A DNA stretch of 64,000 bases, from assembly GCA_026874595.1 (NCBI GenBank), contig CM049320.1, positions 18,056,988 through 18,120,987 on the forward strand, given 5' to 3'. Each line of letters starts with the position of its first letter. The first letter of the stretch is position 1. Shown here piece after piece: positions 1 to 13,400 of the stretch. Origin of the DNA: Sipunculus nudus. Its lineage: Eukaryota; Annelida; Sipuncula; Golfingiida; Sipunculidae. The notes under the pieces were generated by a model. It saw only the letters and a program-made list of their open reading frames with translations, ran no database searches and was not told where the DNA came from. Both the position numbers and the translations under genes were made by a program.

Positions 1-1286
1 GGAAGCGTGTTTTACTGCTCTGTCCCGTAGTCTGAACCCGTAATGGAATTCTGCAGATGTACATATACATAGTTAAGTCAGTATTAAAATAAAATGGAGG
101 AGGTTACCTCGATTGTTACACATATAAAACTGGATTGGTTCAGGGGATGTTTAAATAATAATCAAATTAAATGGGTAGAACGGCTTGTTTGGGTTTTTGG
201 CTTCATCCATTTCTAGGATTTTCTATCCTGTGATTAGCAGAAGATGGTGCCCCAGCTTATGTCATACTTAATATATTGAGATGACAAATTCATAAACTAA
301 ATATATCATTTGAATTAGTTATTATTTCATTCATATTGTTATACAATCACTACTCAAGCTCTTAAGCTTCCCTGGATCACTGCAAATGTGCTGCTATGTC
401 AAAAAAAAGTGTCAATATCAGTAGATCCTGAAATATAGTAGACTGGGGAGAGCACTTTTTGGGGTATCAAAAATATTTGTCTAAATTGAATTCTGAGAAC
501 GCCCCTGGCGCTCATTACATCGAATACGGTAAATATCACTGGTTATACGGCAGCAGAGAAGGTAATCACCATTGTTTATAAATGTGATAATGAAATGTAG
601 TGCAAATAAAAGTAAAATGTTTCAACTAATATTGGCAATGTTGTACATTTCCACCCACTGTTCCTTTGACATGAATTTTTTTCACTGGAGCAATAATCAC
701 TTTGGAGCTAAGTGGAATGTGTCTTTCCTAATGGTAATATATATTTGTGATATTAGAATTCATTTGTCACTTCCAAAAATTTTCATGATTTCCTCATATA
801 TTCATGATCATGGTAGGAATTTATTATGTTTTATGTATTCACTATATCCCCATTAGACACATGGCAGCATTTGACCCAAAAATATAAGTGAGAAATTGAA
901 GCACTGTGACATCAGTTCACTTAGATTGTTTAATCCATTCCTTATTATCAATGCTTGTTTAACAATGAAAGGATATAAAAGCTGAGCTGTTAAGCTAAAA
1001 TTCCTTATGTGCGGACCGTGGATGCAGCATGCAATATGCTGATAAAAATTGGTATTGACTGAACAAATAAGTTTAATTTCCTAATGTGCAGATCTGACAT
1101 GGGGAATGTAGATCTGGTGAAATAAATCACTATCTGTAGTTATTTAAGCAGACTCCACATAGTATCCAAGAGCAACTTATAGAATTTATGCATGTTGCAG
1201 TGCTGCTGCATATGAAATCTCTCAACAAGTATTCCACATTCCGCTCATAAGGTATCTTAGCTTTAATTAGATAAGACAAGCATTAC
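1..1286 (-). other. FARSB intron 18 (partial)
   Basis: AT-rich intron sequence. I searched both strands for the missing C-terminus (family pattern FFPGRCAEIF) and did not find it, so the final exon lies beyond the left edge. Confidence 0.7.
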
Positions 1287-1439
1287 CATCGACAGCTCTC
1301 ATGTAGTAGCCGTGCTCTTTGTCAGGTTTGGCCTCCAGCAGCTGCATGGTCCTGTCAAGGAGGCCGTGTATCACCTCGAACCCTGGAGTCTTGTTGTAGT
1401 TAACAGCACAGAAGTGTCTATGGTTACGAGCTCCTACAT
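1287..1439 (-). CDS. FARSB: FARSB coding exon 18 (last exon seen)
   Basis: Residues 490-539, starting [20 protein letters not shown] and containing EVIHGLLDR. It ends one base into a Gly codon at a GTAATG donor, so at least one more exon (about 50 residues) must lie beyond base 1. Confidence 0.96.
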
Positions 1440-4400
1440 CTGTAAGAGAATCACAACACTAAATGTGGTTACTATTTTAAAATTCAGTTAATTTTGAATC
1501 AATCTCTCAAGGTATGCCTGGAATGTAGGCTTAACATTTGCTGACGTGAAGGGCAATCATGATTTCAAACATCTTTGAAAGATTACATTTTACTGGATCA
1601 ATGTGTATGGCATAGTAAACTGTAAATATATTATGTTAACCATATGGTTGGCATAGTGTACATGAGCCATTCTTGATAAAAGGAACAGATGAAAAATCAA
1701 GCCTTTATGCTCTGCAAGGTTTTGCTTTTGACAGGAATCAAATTGTGACCTTCAACTCCAAAGTCTAAAACCATGATAACTTTGCTATGCCCTACAACCC
1801 TGTGATACTATATTTTATAATAGTCACAATTATATAATAACACCTCAAAGTTCTCCCTCAGATACATGTCTATTTCTGGTTATATTCATGAGTATTTTAT
1901 GCCATTTATTTTCTTTTAATTGATGTACTCTAAAGATTGTCACTAAACAGAAGAGGATAGACTGGACTGTGCACCCGTGCAAGCCCATGAAATTATTATG
2001 AACATTCCAGCACCCTGCTCTACTACCTGATCATCTGTCCCTTACCTAGGCTTTCTAATCTAGGCAATTGCCTAGTCCTGATTTGTAAATTTTACCAATA
2101 TTTTGTTTTCAGAACATGGTCATTTTCACTGACTCTGGACCCATGGGTCTCAACGCTCAGCTGAATTAGTCTATAAGGATATTTTTAAAGAAATTTTTCA
2201 GAATGACAGTCCTGTAACCTTAACCAATGACCTTGTGACGTAAAAATCTGAGAACTTATTATCCTTCAACTTGCAGCATTTAGATTATTGTAACAATTTA
2301 AAAAAAAAAAAGTGGGTCCAGTGACCTTGACCTCTGACCAGGTAACCTTAAAATCTACAGATTTCCTCACTTTGGGCAAGTAAGCCCTGTGTGAAAGATG
2401 GAAAGTTTGGGATGAAAAGTTTGATTAACAAATGCATCCACAATCTTTTTAAAGATGTGGCTGCTGTGACCTTCACCTTTGATCTCTGGACCCTTAAAAT
2501 CAAAATGATTTTAACTTAAGTGGTGGGTCATAAATAAATCAAGTTTGAAGCTAATCAAGTTTGAAGCCAATCTGTCTATCCAAAGCAGAATTATCATCCA
2601 TTGTGAATGGATGGGTCCTGTGACCTTGATCTTTGACCCAATGACCCCAAAATCAACTAGAACCTTCCCCTATTGGCAGGTGAGCAATATATTTAAGATG
2701 AAATGTTTGTGATGAAAAGTTTGGCTTAAATTGAAGCCATAATCTTTTTAAATAAGTGATTCCTGTGACCTTGACCTCATGACCCAAAAATCATACAGGT
2801 TCTTGCTTTAGTGGTGGGCCTTATGCAAGTCAAGTTTTTGATTGTGTCAATCCAACCTGGAGTTTTCATTTGAAAACAATTTGTGTGGATAGACGGATGG
2901 ACAGACAGACAGACGAACAGACAGGGTGATTACTATAGGGCATCCACTTGTGATCAATAAACACACCAGGTTTTGGGACACTATATGTTATCACAGATGA
3001 GAAACTGGCATGATTGTTGACATACTATAGTAAAAAAATAGAAAAAATATTAATTAAAATAAGTAGAAAAACAGGTGGCACCACCTCAGGGGTACTTTCA
3101 AGCCAAATAGCTCAGAGCATATAGGTCAAAGTGACATATATTCAGGTTTCCAATGAGATTTTTTATGGACCTCCCTGGATGTTCACTTAGAAGTTTCTAG
3201 GGCAAGCAGTTATGATTTGTGCCATGCTAACAGACGACCGAACGGATGAGAGACAAAGCGCAATTCCTATACCTCAGTTGACTTAGTATAAGCTAAAAAT
3301 GGATAGCTTTTTCACAACTCTTCTGGCACACCAAACAGTTAACATATAAAAGAACACAAAAACATACAGAGTAAAATATTATATCTGCAACACTACATAG
3401 CCACTGAAATAACTCAACTTGATAATGTACTCATGTCATTTCCAGACCAACTGATGACAAAAAGAAACATCAGCATAAATGTCCCCATGAAAATATAGGC
3501 AATAAATAGTATTTACTGAAAATATGCCTCACTGAATATCAGGACTGTATCGGGCTAAACATTAATAAGCATTAACATATAACAATCTTAAAGGTGATTG
3601 TGTAGTTACCATAATGATGTTCATTTTTTAGGAAATTATTTCAAATTAAAACCAAGAGATGAGCTATTTTACCTTTCTCTTCATCTTGTGTGATAACATC
3701 AGAGATTTCAAACAGTTTGAGTGGTAGAGGCATCTTTCGGTTGCAGGCGATCGTCTTTAATACCCCTGGTAACAAGGATGTCCTGGCAATCTGAAAGGCA
3801 CAAATAGTGTCAGTAAATAACGTTTTTTTCAATTCTATTACTTCAGACAGGAGCTTTTTGCTATTTAAAACATGAAAATCTTTTTATAAACTCACAAGCT
3901 CTCAGTTACAGTGATGTAGTTGAAACTGGGCAGGTCGATACAAACACTGAGATCAGACTATGAGATCAAAGACAGAGAAAGGAATGAGACCAAGGGAGAT
4001 CTGAGACCATATTTATCTATCATCTTTACTTCCTTATACCAGAGCCCAATTTCCCACAAGTTATCCTAGAAACCGGAATTTGCAGTCAATTTTCAACTGC
4101 CCAAAGACCAGTAAAAATCAAATAAGCATTGTGGGCAAATTAATCGCTTTAACAAAGCAAAGGAAAAGTAAACAAGAGCACCACCAATGTGCATAATATG
4201 CCCTTCTTATGTCTTGTGACCTCTGACCTAATTAAAGATGTGTGAATTTTGCCAAGAATTAAATTCAAGTGAGAAACTGTATTCGGTAATATTTATAATG
4301 AGTTTCATCAAAATTTATCGTATTCCTGATAAGTTATCGCTGCGACAGCACAAAATACTGACCTCTGACTCTGACCTCATTAAATATGCATGGATTTTGC

Positions 4401-7400
4401 CTATAATTGAACTCAGGCAAGATAATCTATTGGTGAGTAGTTATGGTGTTTCCTGAAAATCCATTGAAGCTCTGGTAATTTATCAAGCAGGTATGGCCAA
4501 ATTTCAAATTTGGGTAACCCATTTTCGGGTACCCAATTCTGAAATGGGGTAACCCATTTCACTTGGGTAACCCATTCCATGTTTTAGATCACATTGACTC
4601 GAAACATTCAACTCACTGAACTCCAACAAGCAAATATGTGATTGAGCCAGTGATTGTTATAACTCAAAGTTAGAAATAAAGATTCAATAAAAAATACTTT
4701 GTTTCATACAGTTTATTCAATAACCTGTTTACAGGGTAGAAATATTCCTTAAATTACCTGAATTTAGCATATAGTTTTTTTTTTCTTTTACATAACATGT
4801 ATCAGTAACCACCCCATTTGTGTAACTCTAAAGCATGCTGATAAAGTAGCAGCTGGTGTTATTTAAAATTTAAAAGAGCTATATTATATGTAAAACATAT
4901 GCACCAGCTTGTGTAAGCAAACTGGACAGATGAAAGCTGGCTCCCCATGCATTACAAATTTGTAAAAATGCTGAAAATAAAGACTATCTGCACTTTTTTC
5001 TATTCAATTATAAATAAAGTTTATTTGAAGACCAAAAAACTTACATCTTTTGCCTTTTGATTCCTGTTTGCGTGCACTTTTGTTGTCTCAATTTAAAATA
5101 CATTATGCTAACAACATATTCTGTGTCTAAATAAAAGCAAAGGTTCAATTATATTTAATGAAATTGTTGTGCCAATCATTAACAAATTTTTCTCTCTAAT
5201 TTGTTATTTGAAATTATATGTTATAAAATCAAGTCATTGGAAAGTAATGATGTCGGACATGCGAAGTAGGCCAACATGTAGTCAAAAGTGGCTTGTCAGT
5301 GTCAAAATTCTAAAAAAAACTGATAATCCCCCAAAAAACTGATAATGCACATATGATAATTGATATTTTTGCTTATTTTCAAAATTATAAAACAATTCTT
5401 ATCCATTATTGTATCTGAAAGTTTATTAATATGATATAATTAAAGCGGGTAGTTAAAGCGAGGGAATTTGTTATTGTCACAATGTTCATCAGTACAGCAT
5501 TTGAGAACAACCCAGTTTCTCTTTGCTATTCCAGCACACTAACACACCCTCTTTACGGCAGTCTCTATACCATATAATACCAGGGGTTGAAGCGAATCAT
5601 GATATGGCATAGACTGCTACCCTGTTATTGGTTACCGTAAATATGCGGTTAAACCTTGTTGTTCTGCATGCAAAGGGTATATTTTGGTTAAATTGAACAC
5701 AAAGTTACCGGTATAGTTGAAAGAATATATTCAGGATTTTTTTTCTGCGAGAAACATTAATAAATATCATCAATTTCCATAGCTTTTGTCCAGGAAAGTT
5801 AGGTGTATGAAAAATTGTTCGCCCTAAATCCAGTTAGGGTAACCTCTGGGAATACCTCCATAATAACCTCCATAATATGTCCCATCATAGACCGGCCTAT
5901 AAATTTTAGACAATAAGGTGCTGCTCTGATCAATCTATTACAAGGATGACTAGTCTTTGATTATTTTTCTGTAATTATCCAATTAAATTTTCTGATTTCT
6001 GCACTATTTGAAGTTTAGACAAAAAACGTGATCAAAACCATTTTGCATTGAGACCAAGACTGTGACCATGATATGGACATCTAAGATGAAGACAAGGTTC
6101 TACCAAAGTTATTCTGAGAAAGGTCTCAAAACCAAGACCAACCTTGTGAAAAACAAATATCCCTGCCAACTGATAACATGTGTATATCATATCAGACAAC
6201 AAAGCCGGACTGAAAATATGCTTTCTCCTATGTATGTTCATCTATCTGTTGCTGCGCAATAAAGAAGTGTGCATGGTATTTCAAAGCATAACTAATGGAT
6301 GTCAATTTAATTGGGGAGGCAGGCATTAATGTGGGATGGAGTTCATTTTATTCTGGAACCAATCAAGTATCAGATTAGCCATGACAACATGACTCAGTAG
6401 GCAATGATAATTGGGCTGGCAAGCCTACTTGAGTCGTGATGCAAGCAATATTGCGGAACGCATCACAGCAGTTTCTATCATGTCGCATTCATATAATGGA
6501 ACAAGGGACCCATGGGTCACGGCGCTCAGCTGTTATATATGATAAAAAATATGATTTGGGAAAGAGGCATATGCTGGTTTTGTGTGGTAATAAATATAAG
6601 CTTTATTATGAGTTGTTGGTGTTTAGCTTATGTATGAGTTTGATAGTATTTTTAGAGACAGGGAAGAGGATTGATTTCATTTATTTTATTAACAAATGGA
6701 GCGCTATTGTCACACAGATTTTGACCTGGCCATATAACTTATAAGCAGCACATAAAATAAAAGAGTTCAACTATTTATTAAAATTTAATAACAAATGTTG
6801 TGCCAATATAATATTTATTAAAAATAATAAGAGAATCATATGATTTTTTTAATAAAATATAACTGAACTAATTATTAAAATAATATTATAGAATATATGC
6901 ATTCATGAATACATTTTGAAAGTATTTGCACTGGTATTCAAATACTTTCATTTTTACCTGAATTCCCATTCTTATGCAAGAAATTTTATAATGGAGTACA
7001 TATTCATATTCATATTCATATACATTTGCAAAGTATTTGCACCATGTCTGGTATTTATTCAGTTTTAGCCAAACAATGATGTGGAAAATCCAGAATATAA
7101 ACAAAGGACCCATGGGTCATGACATAAGTTTGAAATTTTTGCAAATGCAAAATATGAAAAATATTCTATTGTAATGTTTTATATTTATATAAGCATATGA
7201 GAAGCTAAGAGGAAAGGGTCCTCCTACTTGGTTATAGTAAAGTTCTCAATATATGATTGCAAACTAATACTCTGACAAGACTGTCATGAAGAAAAACAGT
7301 TAAAAGTTTTGAGATACTGTGATGCATATGAAAAATTTACAGATGGACAGGCAAGTGGACAGAATGGACTAATACCTTCATTTCACTTTCAAAGGAATAA

Positions 7401-10400
7401 TGCATTTAAGTTTATATACAAGCCTATTTTTTTAGCATATCCACTTTTTTCATTAATAGTTTTTATCTGATTCATTTTATTTATTTACAAGTGTTATAAA
7501 TTTGTAATATAAAAGTGAAAATATAAGTTAAAATATTAGAATTCTAAGTTGCAATCATTATATATCCAGATTGTAGCTCACATTGGGTCATATTATGCAT
7601 ACACATATATTTTATTATTTTTAAATCAAATGTTTAAACTGAATGTAAAAGAAAATAATGCCACAACATGGCATCTACAAAATTATTCCTTGAATTCCTA
7701 TTAAAAAGTTTTGCACATTGGAGTTTTCAGGACAAGCTTAATTTTATTCACCGAAATAAAATAAAAGATTCAGTAAATTTGATAAAATAAAAACATCTTT
7801 TCAAATAAAGTATACACACTGTTGGTTGAATGAGGGACAAACAATATCATTATGCTAATTACAATCTAAGCTATAATTAATAACTGGAATTAATAGTCAA
7901 TTTCACACCTGGTGAAGTTTTACCCTTCTGAAGTAAAGCATTACTTATCTGATGAGCATCCATACTTTCATAGCAATACATCACTTTGTGGACACAATTA
8001 AATGTGCACTTTAATCATTGTAACCCTGGTGGTACAACCAAAATCTAAAATGTAGCATGTCCAAGAATAAAATAAAATACAGAAAATGATAACATTTATC
8101 TAGTTTATGCACTAGCTGGGGGGGGGGTTGAGTGCAGGGCAGAGGAGAAGCCTGCTAGTAGTGGCCAAGCTGGGTCAAGGCAAGCTGCCTGGGTGGGTTA
8201 CATAATGCAAGTGAAGGCTGTACTACTAGGTGGGCCAGATATAAACAACACTTGACATGGTGTATGAAAACTTGAATAAAAGCTACTCTTTTCAAACAAT
8301 TTCTTTGAAATTTCAGATTTTAAAAGATTAAATCCTTATGTATATATGCTGTGAAAATTAAATCAACAGTGCTTACAGGGAAAAAACGTGCCACTGCCAA
8401 AGTTGGACAAAATTTAAGGTATTTATTTTTTATTTATGCTAATAACTTGAAAAATCTGCAAAATTCATATCTAATTTTGGGTAAACAATTTAATATTGAT
8501 TAAATAAAGTTATATTCCTGAAAAAAAGTCTTCAGCTTCAGCAATTCTCATGTTAAGTGAGCAAATATATTTCCTGATTTTTAAAAAATTGCATTATATT
8601 TGGGCCTATTAACTTCAATATAATACCCAATACTGACCTAATTTTTGGTATGTGCACAGAAAATATATGGAAGAATATGAATACTAAATATGATCAAAAA
8701 CAGATCAGTGGTTTTGATATTAGGCAGACTTGAAGTGTAACAATTGCTTTTTTATGGAAAACGGAGGTTTTTCCTTAATATCTCGAAGGAACTTAGTTCT
8801 AATGACCCAATTTTCGGTATTGTAGGAGATTTTGGGGACATTTAATGGTATGCAGAATTTTGGATTCGTAGGTTCAACGGTTTTAAAATGTGCCCTGTTA
8901 ACGGACGGACGGCCGGACGGCCGGATGGACGGACGGACGACGGACAAAGGACCACGACTATAGCTCAGATGACTTACAGTCAGCTGAGCTAAAAACCACC
9001 CATAATCCTAACATTATGCTACAGATGATTATTCAACACAAGCGAATATATGTGAACTCACAACCCAAAGTGAAACCCTGTCTCTATGGTAACGAGTTAT
9101 TTCCTGTATCCCCTACAAGTTGCCTGCGTCCTGTAACCTGTGCCAGCCATGTGTTCATGCGGTTATAAATTCAACAAATATGCAGAGGGGTTTACCAATA
9201 TGCTAAGTTAAATGGAACTTTTCTCACTCATGTTTGGTGTTGTAAGAAAGTACACAACAAATGCTAATGATTAGTCTGGTTTATATTAATTGACTGTGTA
9301 CCTGCAGGCCATGAGGAGTTGTCAAAAATGATGAAAATATCTGCATCCTCACGGGGCCTAATAAAGCGTTCCTCAGACCTAGATGTAAAGACACTCTGGC
9401 AGGCCAGTTATCTGGTAGTAATGGCAGAGGGTACATATGACGCTAGAATCAGGTGTGAATTATTTATTATTTAATACCATGGATGTCTTACCTGGAATTC
9501 AGCTGTCTTTGGGTTTGCAATGTGTACGGCTCTTGCCTCCTTTATTGTTTTTCTCATCTTCTCTGCTACATCATCTCGTGAACACTATGGAAAATATGAT
9601 ATTATCATGATGGAATCTATGCATGTATACAAGTAATAGTAACAGTAGTGGCTTTTTCACACCACATGAGTTTCTCATAAATATATAATAAAAATAATAA
9701 TAATATAAGTTAGACCTGTGAATTTAAGTGCTTGAGTATTGACTAAAAATATAGAGACTGATATGGAACTGACCTATGCCAAAAATGAAGGTTAGAATAA
9801 AAAGCTATGTCAGGCAACTTATTCCTTGTATGACTCTTGAGCTGTTTTAAAGTTCAGACCTGCCTTCAATTCAAATCTTCCAAGTCTCAGCAAAGTTAAA
9901 AGTATCTTTAAGAAAACCTACCAATGCAAAAGTGAGAACTTCTGTGAATCCTGAGGCAGCAACATCCATCCTGAGTAGATCTGTCAACTTGTTAATGGCA
10001 AACTGTAATAGTCGAGATTTCACATTAGAAATGATGCCTAAGAACCTATTGATATTTGACGAACAAGCCGCTAAATGCTATTCAATATACTAGAAGTAAA
10101 TTGCAGAGTGAGCTGAAGGCAAGCCTCTGCCACTTTTTAAAGACTTTTATCAACCATTATCAACAAGTATGGACATAAAATATACACTGTGTTAAAATTT
10201 CACAAATACAACCACCCAAAAATTATGACCACTTTGGTCAGTCCCTAAGCTAGTTGTAATGGTGGGGTTCCACTTAATATCGTTTTATCTAAAATAAATT
10301 TAGCACTGTATTATATCATTTACATAAAGAGGCATATTACTTGAAAGATTAACCCATAAAAACTTGAGATATGTCATCGTTGGTTCAACAAGCTACTTAT

Positions 10401-13400
10401 TTCTTCATTGTAGTAAACTATCTAGTGTTCATTTTCTTCTATGCTCTTTTTTAAAAATAAGTAAACACTTGAATTTCAAGTAATAAATAACAGATATGAA
10501 GTTCTTTATTTGGACAGCAGATATAGCAGATGCCCCATTTTTACTGTGACCCATTTAATTAATACAATAAATCTTAAATTTAATTTGCTCACCTGTTCTG
10601 CTATGGTATTGGTCTCTGGGATGGTCTTTACAATGTTATTGTAGCCGTAAGCTATGGCCACATCTTCCATAATGTCACAAGCATGTATTACATCTAAAAG
10701 AGAACAGAGTGTAAACTGTACTTCACATAATTCAATAAGCTTTACACAAAACAGGCTTTGGTAATATTCTTATGATAAGAGCTGTACCAGTTCCCTTAAA
10801 TTCAACATCTTCTGTGAAGGAATGTATATTTCACATGTAAGGGGCAAGTCCACACCAAAAATATGTTATTCAACAGACTGGTTGACTAAAAATATGGGGA
10901 GCAGGAAAATTTTTGCATTTTATTTTTTCAAATTTACCATTCAAGACAAGATATGAAAAATATTACACACTTGTGGGAGGTATCCAAAAAGTTTATGATA
11001 AAAAATTGCATTTTTAATACAAATAAAGATTTCTTTGAAGGGACGGATATAAGAGCAGTAATTAGCAACATTAAAACCATGAACTTTGTGTTCAAAACGA
11101 ACAAAAAGTTCCATTGAACAATAAACTGTTATGGGGTGGACTAATGCTGTTCATGTAGGATTTAGTTCTCCCTTTTCCTCTGTGTTATTACATATAAAAT
11201 TACAAGATTTTTATATACAAGTTTTAATGAATCTACACATGAATTAAATACTGTGGTTGGCTTCATATTCGTGAGGCTGAAATTTCGCGATTTTTCCATT
11301 TTTAATGTTTTGCAAGGGTTTCATTTTCACGATCTCACAAGAACCTACTAGTATATCAAATCTTTGGCAAAACCATATACCTTTGTGTTTTATAAAATGA
11401 GAATAGGTCATGAGTTTGTGACATTTTCTTATATAATGATGGGCCAGTACACACAGCATAGGTGGTTTAGTTCAAATTTAAGGTTTAAATTTCCCTTTAC
11501 CTGCAAGGATGTAATTTATTAAAAAATTCTCTTTGTTCTAACCTATAACCATACAAGTATTGATTATACTAAATAAGAAGAACATTCTCAATTGGCCGAT
11601 TATTCCCGAGGGTTTCATTTTCGCGATTATTTCCCATTCGCGAATATCGTGAAATTAAAACCCTCTCGAACAAAAAGGCAACCACAGTATATCAAGATCA
11701 GCCAATCATAACAATGAGGGCCAACAGGAATTATATGTTTACCAATGTTTAGCCTCTACATGTTTGTTTGTATAAAATAAATATCGAGATGTTACAGATA
11801 TACTTTTTGTTTTAGGTGTCAGCTTAAGGTATGAAAAAGTTCAAAGTCATACATTTTAAGACTAATATAAGGTCTTGCTTGGCTTGCTTATACATCAGTC
11901 TCCTGTCAAGGAACTACAACGGGTGAAGACATCTGGTGAATGAATATGGTACTGTAACTGGGTATTAAAACATGTCAAGTAATATTAGGACTGATAGGAG
12001 TACACAAGTACTTGAGTTTAGGTAATACTTACTGAGTACAGGAGTCCAAAATTTGGACATTTTTATGTACATGCATAATTGAATGTTACTGCAAACTTAG
12101 GGGTATGACCTGACCTTCGCCATGAACAAAAAAGTGTTTTGTCTGCTAGGCTTACCACTTCCTGATCGGAATAAGTAGCTGATACACTTGTGGGGACCAG
12201 AAAACATTGTATAGTTAACTTGGCAGTTTATGTTACTGAGTTAATGTTATACATATTAATCATACTTTACATATTTTTTCAAAGGGAATTGTGTTTATGA
12301 GTGATATGCTTTCAAATGGATTTTTCAACTCTGTTTAATTTTAGTATTTATATCTATTCCCTCATTGGTATAAAGTTAAGCCATCACAAAGTCAAAATTT
12401 ATGCATATTTTGCATCAGTAAACAGATGTCCATTTTATCTTTACAGTGTTGCCATGGTAACGAGTACTCCAGTCCGAGTCGGGTAATGCCTATCGGGTAC
12501 TCGAGTAAAAAATTATGTACCTGTTTCAGCCCTAATTCCATAGGTGATCTAGACAGAAGTAATCACACTCTCTGAACTCAGAGTAATTTTACACTTTTTT
12601 ACTTTTAATAAAAAGCAGAAACCCCTCTGAGTCTTGGAGTATTCTGTGAACTTACCATGTCTTGTAGGAGGGATCTCTACACTTATGCTTTCCCCGCCTT
12701 CTGTGACCTTTGACACCAAGCACATTTTACTAAGCAGACGAGCAATTCTCTCAGGTTTTTCACTGCAATAACAACCTCCTATAATTAACATCAAGTCTCT
12801 GAGAAAAACTTAACCATGTATTCACCATATCAGATGTTACTTACCATGCATGAATATTTGTAATCTGTATACCAAAATAATTATTTTATATTGTTTTTTC
12901 ACACATATCACAATACAGTTAATCTCATTTGATTGTTACATTTTCTAGAATTCTGTAAATGTGTAGTTATTGTTTGAAATTGATCTGCATACTTTTAAAA
13001 ATTACTGCCTCAATTTAATGGACATTCCATGGTGGAATGGACTACAGTGACAACTAAACTGAATTCACCTTCTAGATAAAGAAACCTGAGAAGAGTGCAT
13101 AAACTGATAATAAAAATTTTATTTTTATTCAGTACTGACCTAATGCCAATGCCTTTGTTAATTTCTTCTACTGAAACGGCTTCTTTCCTGTAAGGCAGTT
13201 CCTGTAAAAGACACAAGCAAACAATCAGTCAATGACCTCAGGCAGTCCAATATTATTAGGTATGCCTGCTGATGTTTGTCATTGTAAGTCTTTAGATTTT
13301 TTGTTAAATTATGTTTGCTCAATTATAGTTTAAACATGTAAATTTAGAATTAAGTAAAAAGTGTAGTTTATTAACTTCAAATCTTTCTGAGTGTACCTCA

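Larger units (their letters stand above)
3791..9491 (-). other. FARSB intron 16
   Basis: The largest FARSB intron. Apart from the repeats listed separately it is AT-rich DNA with homopolymer and ATTTATT-like runs. It includes GGGTAACCCATTTC-type short repeats at 4512-4578, a G10 run at 8118-8127, and a GACCCATGGGTC palindrome at 7107-7118. No further coding sequence was recognised. Confidence 0.6.
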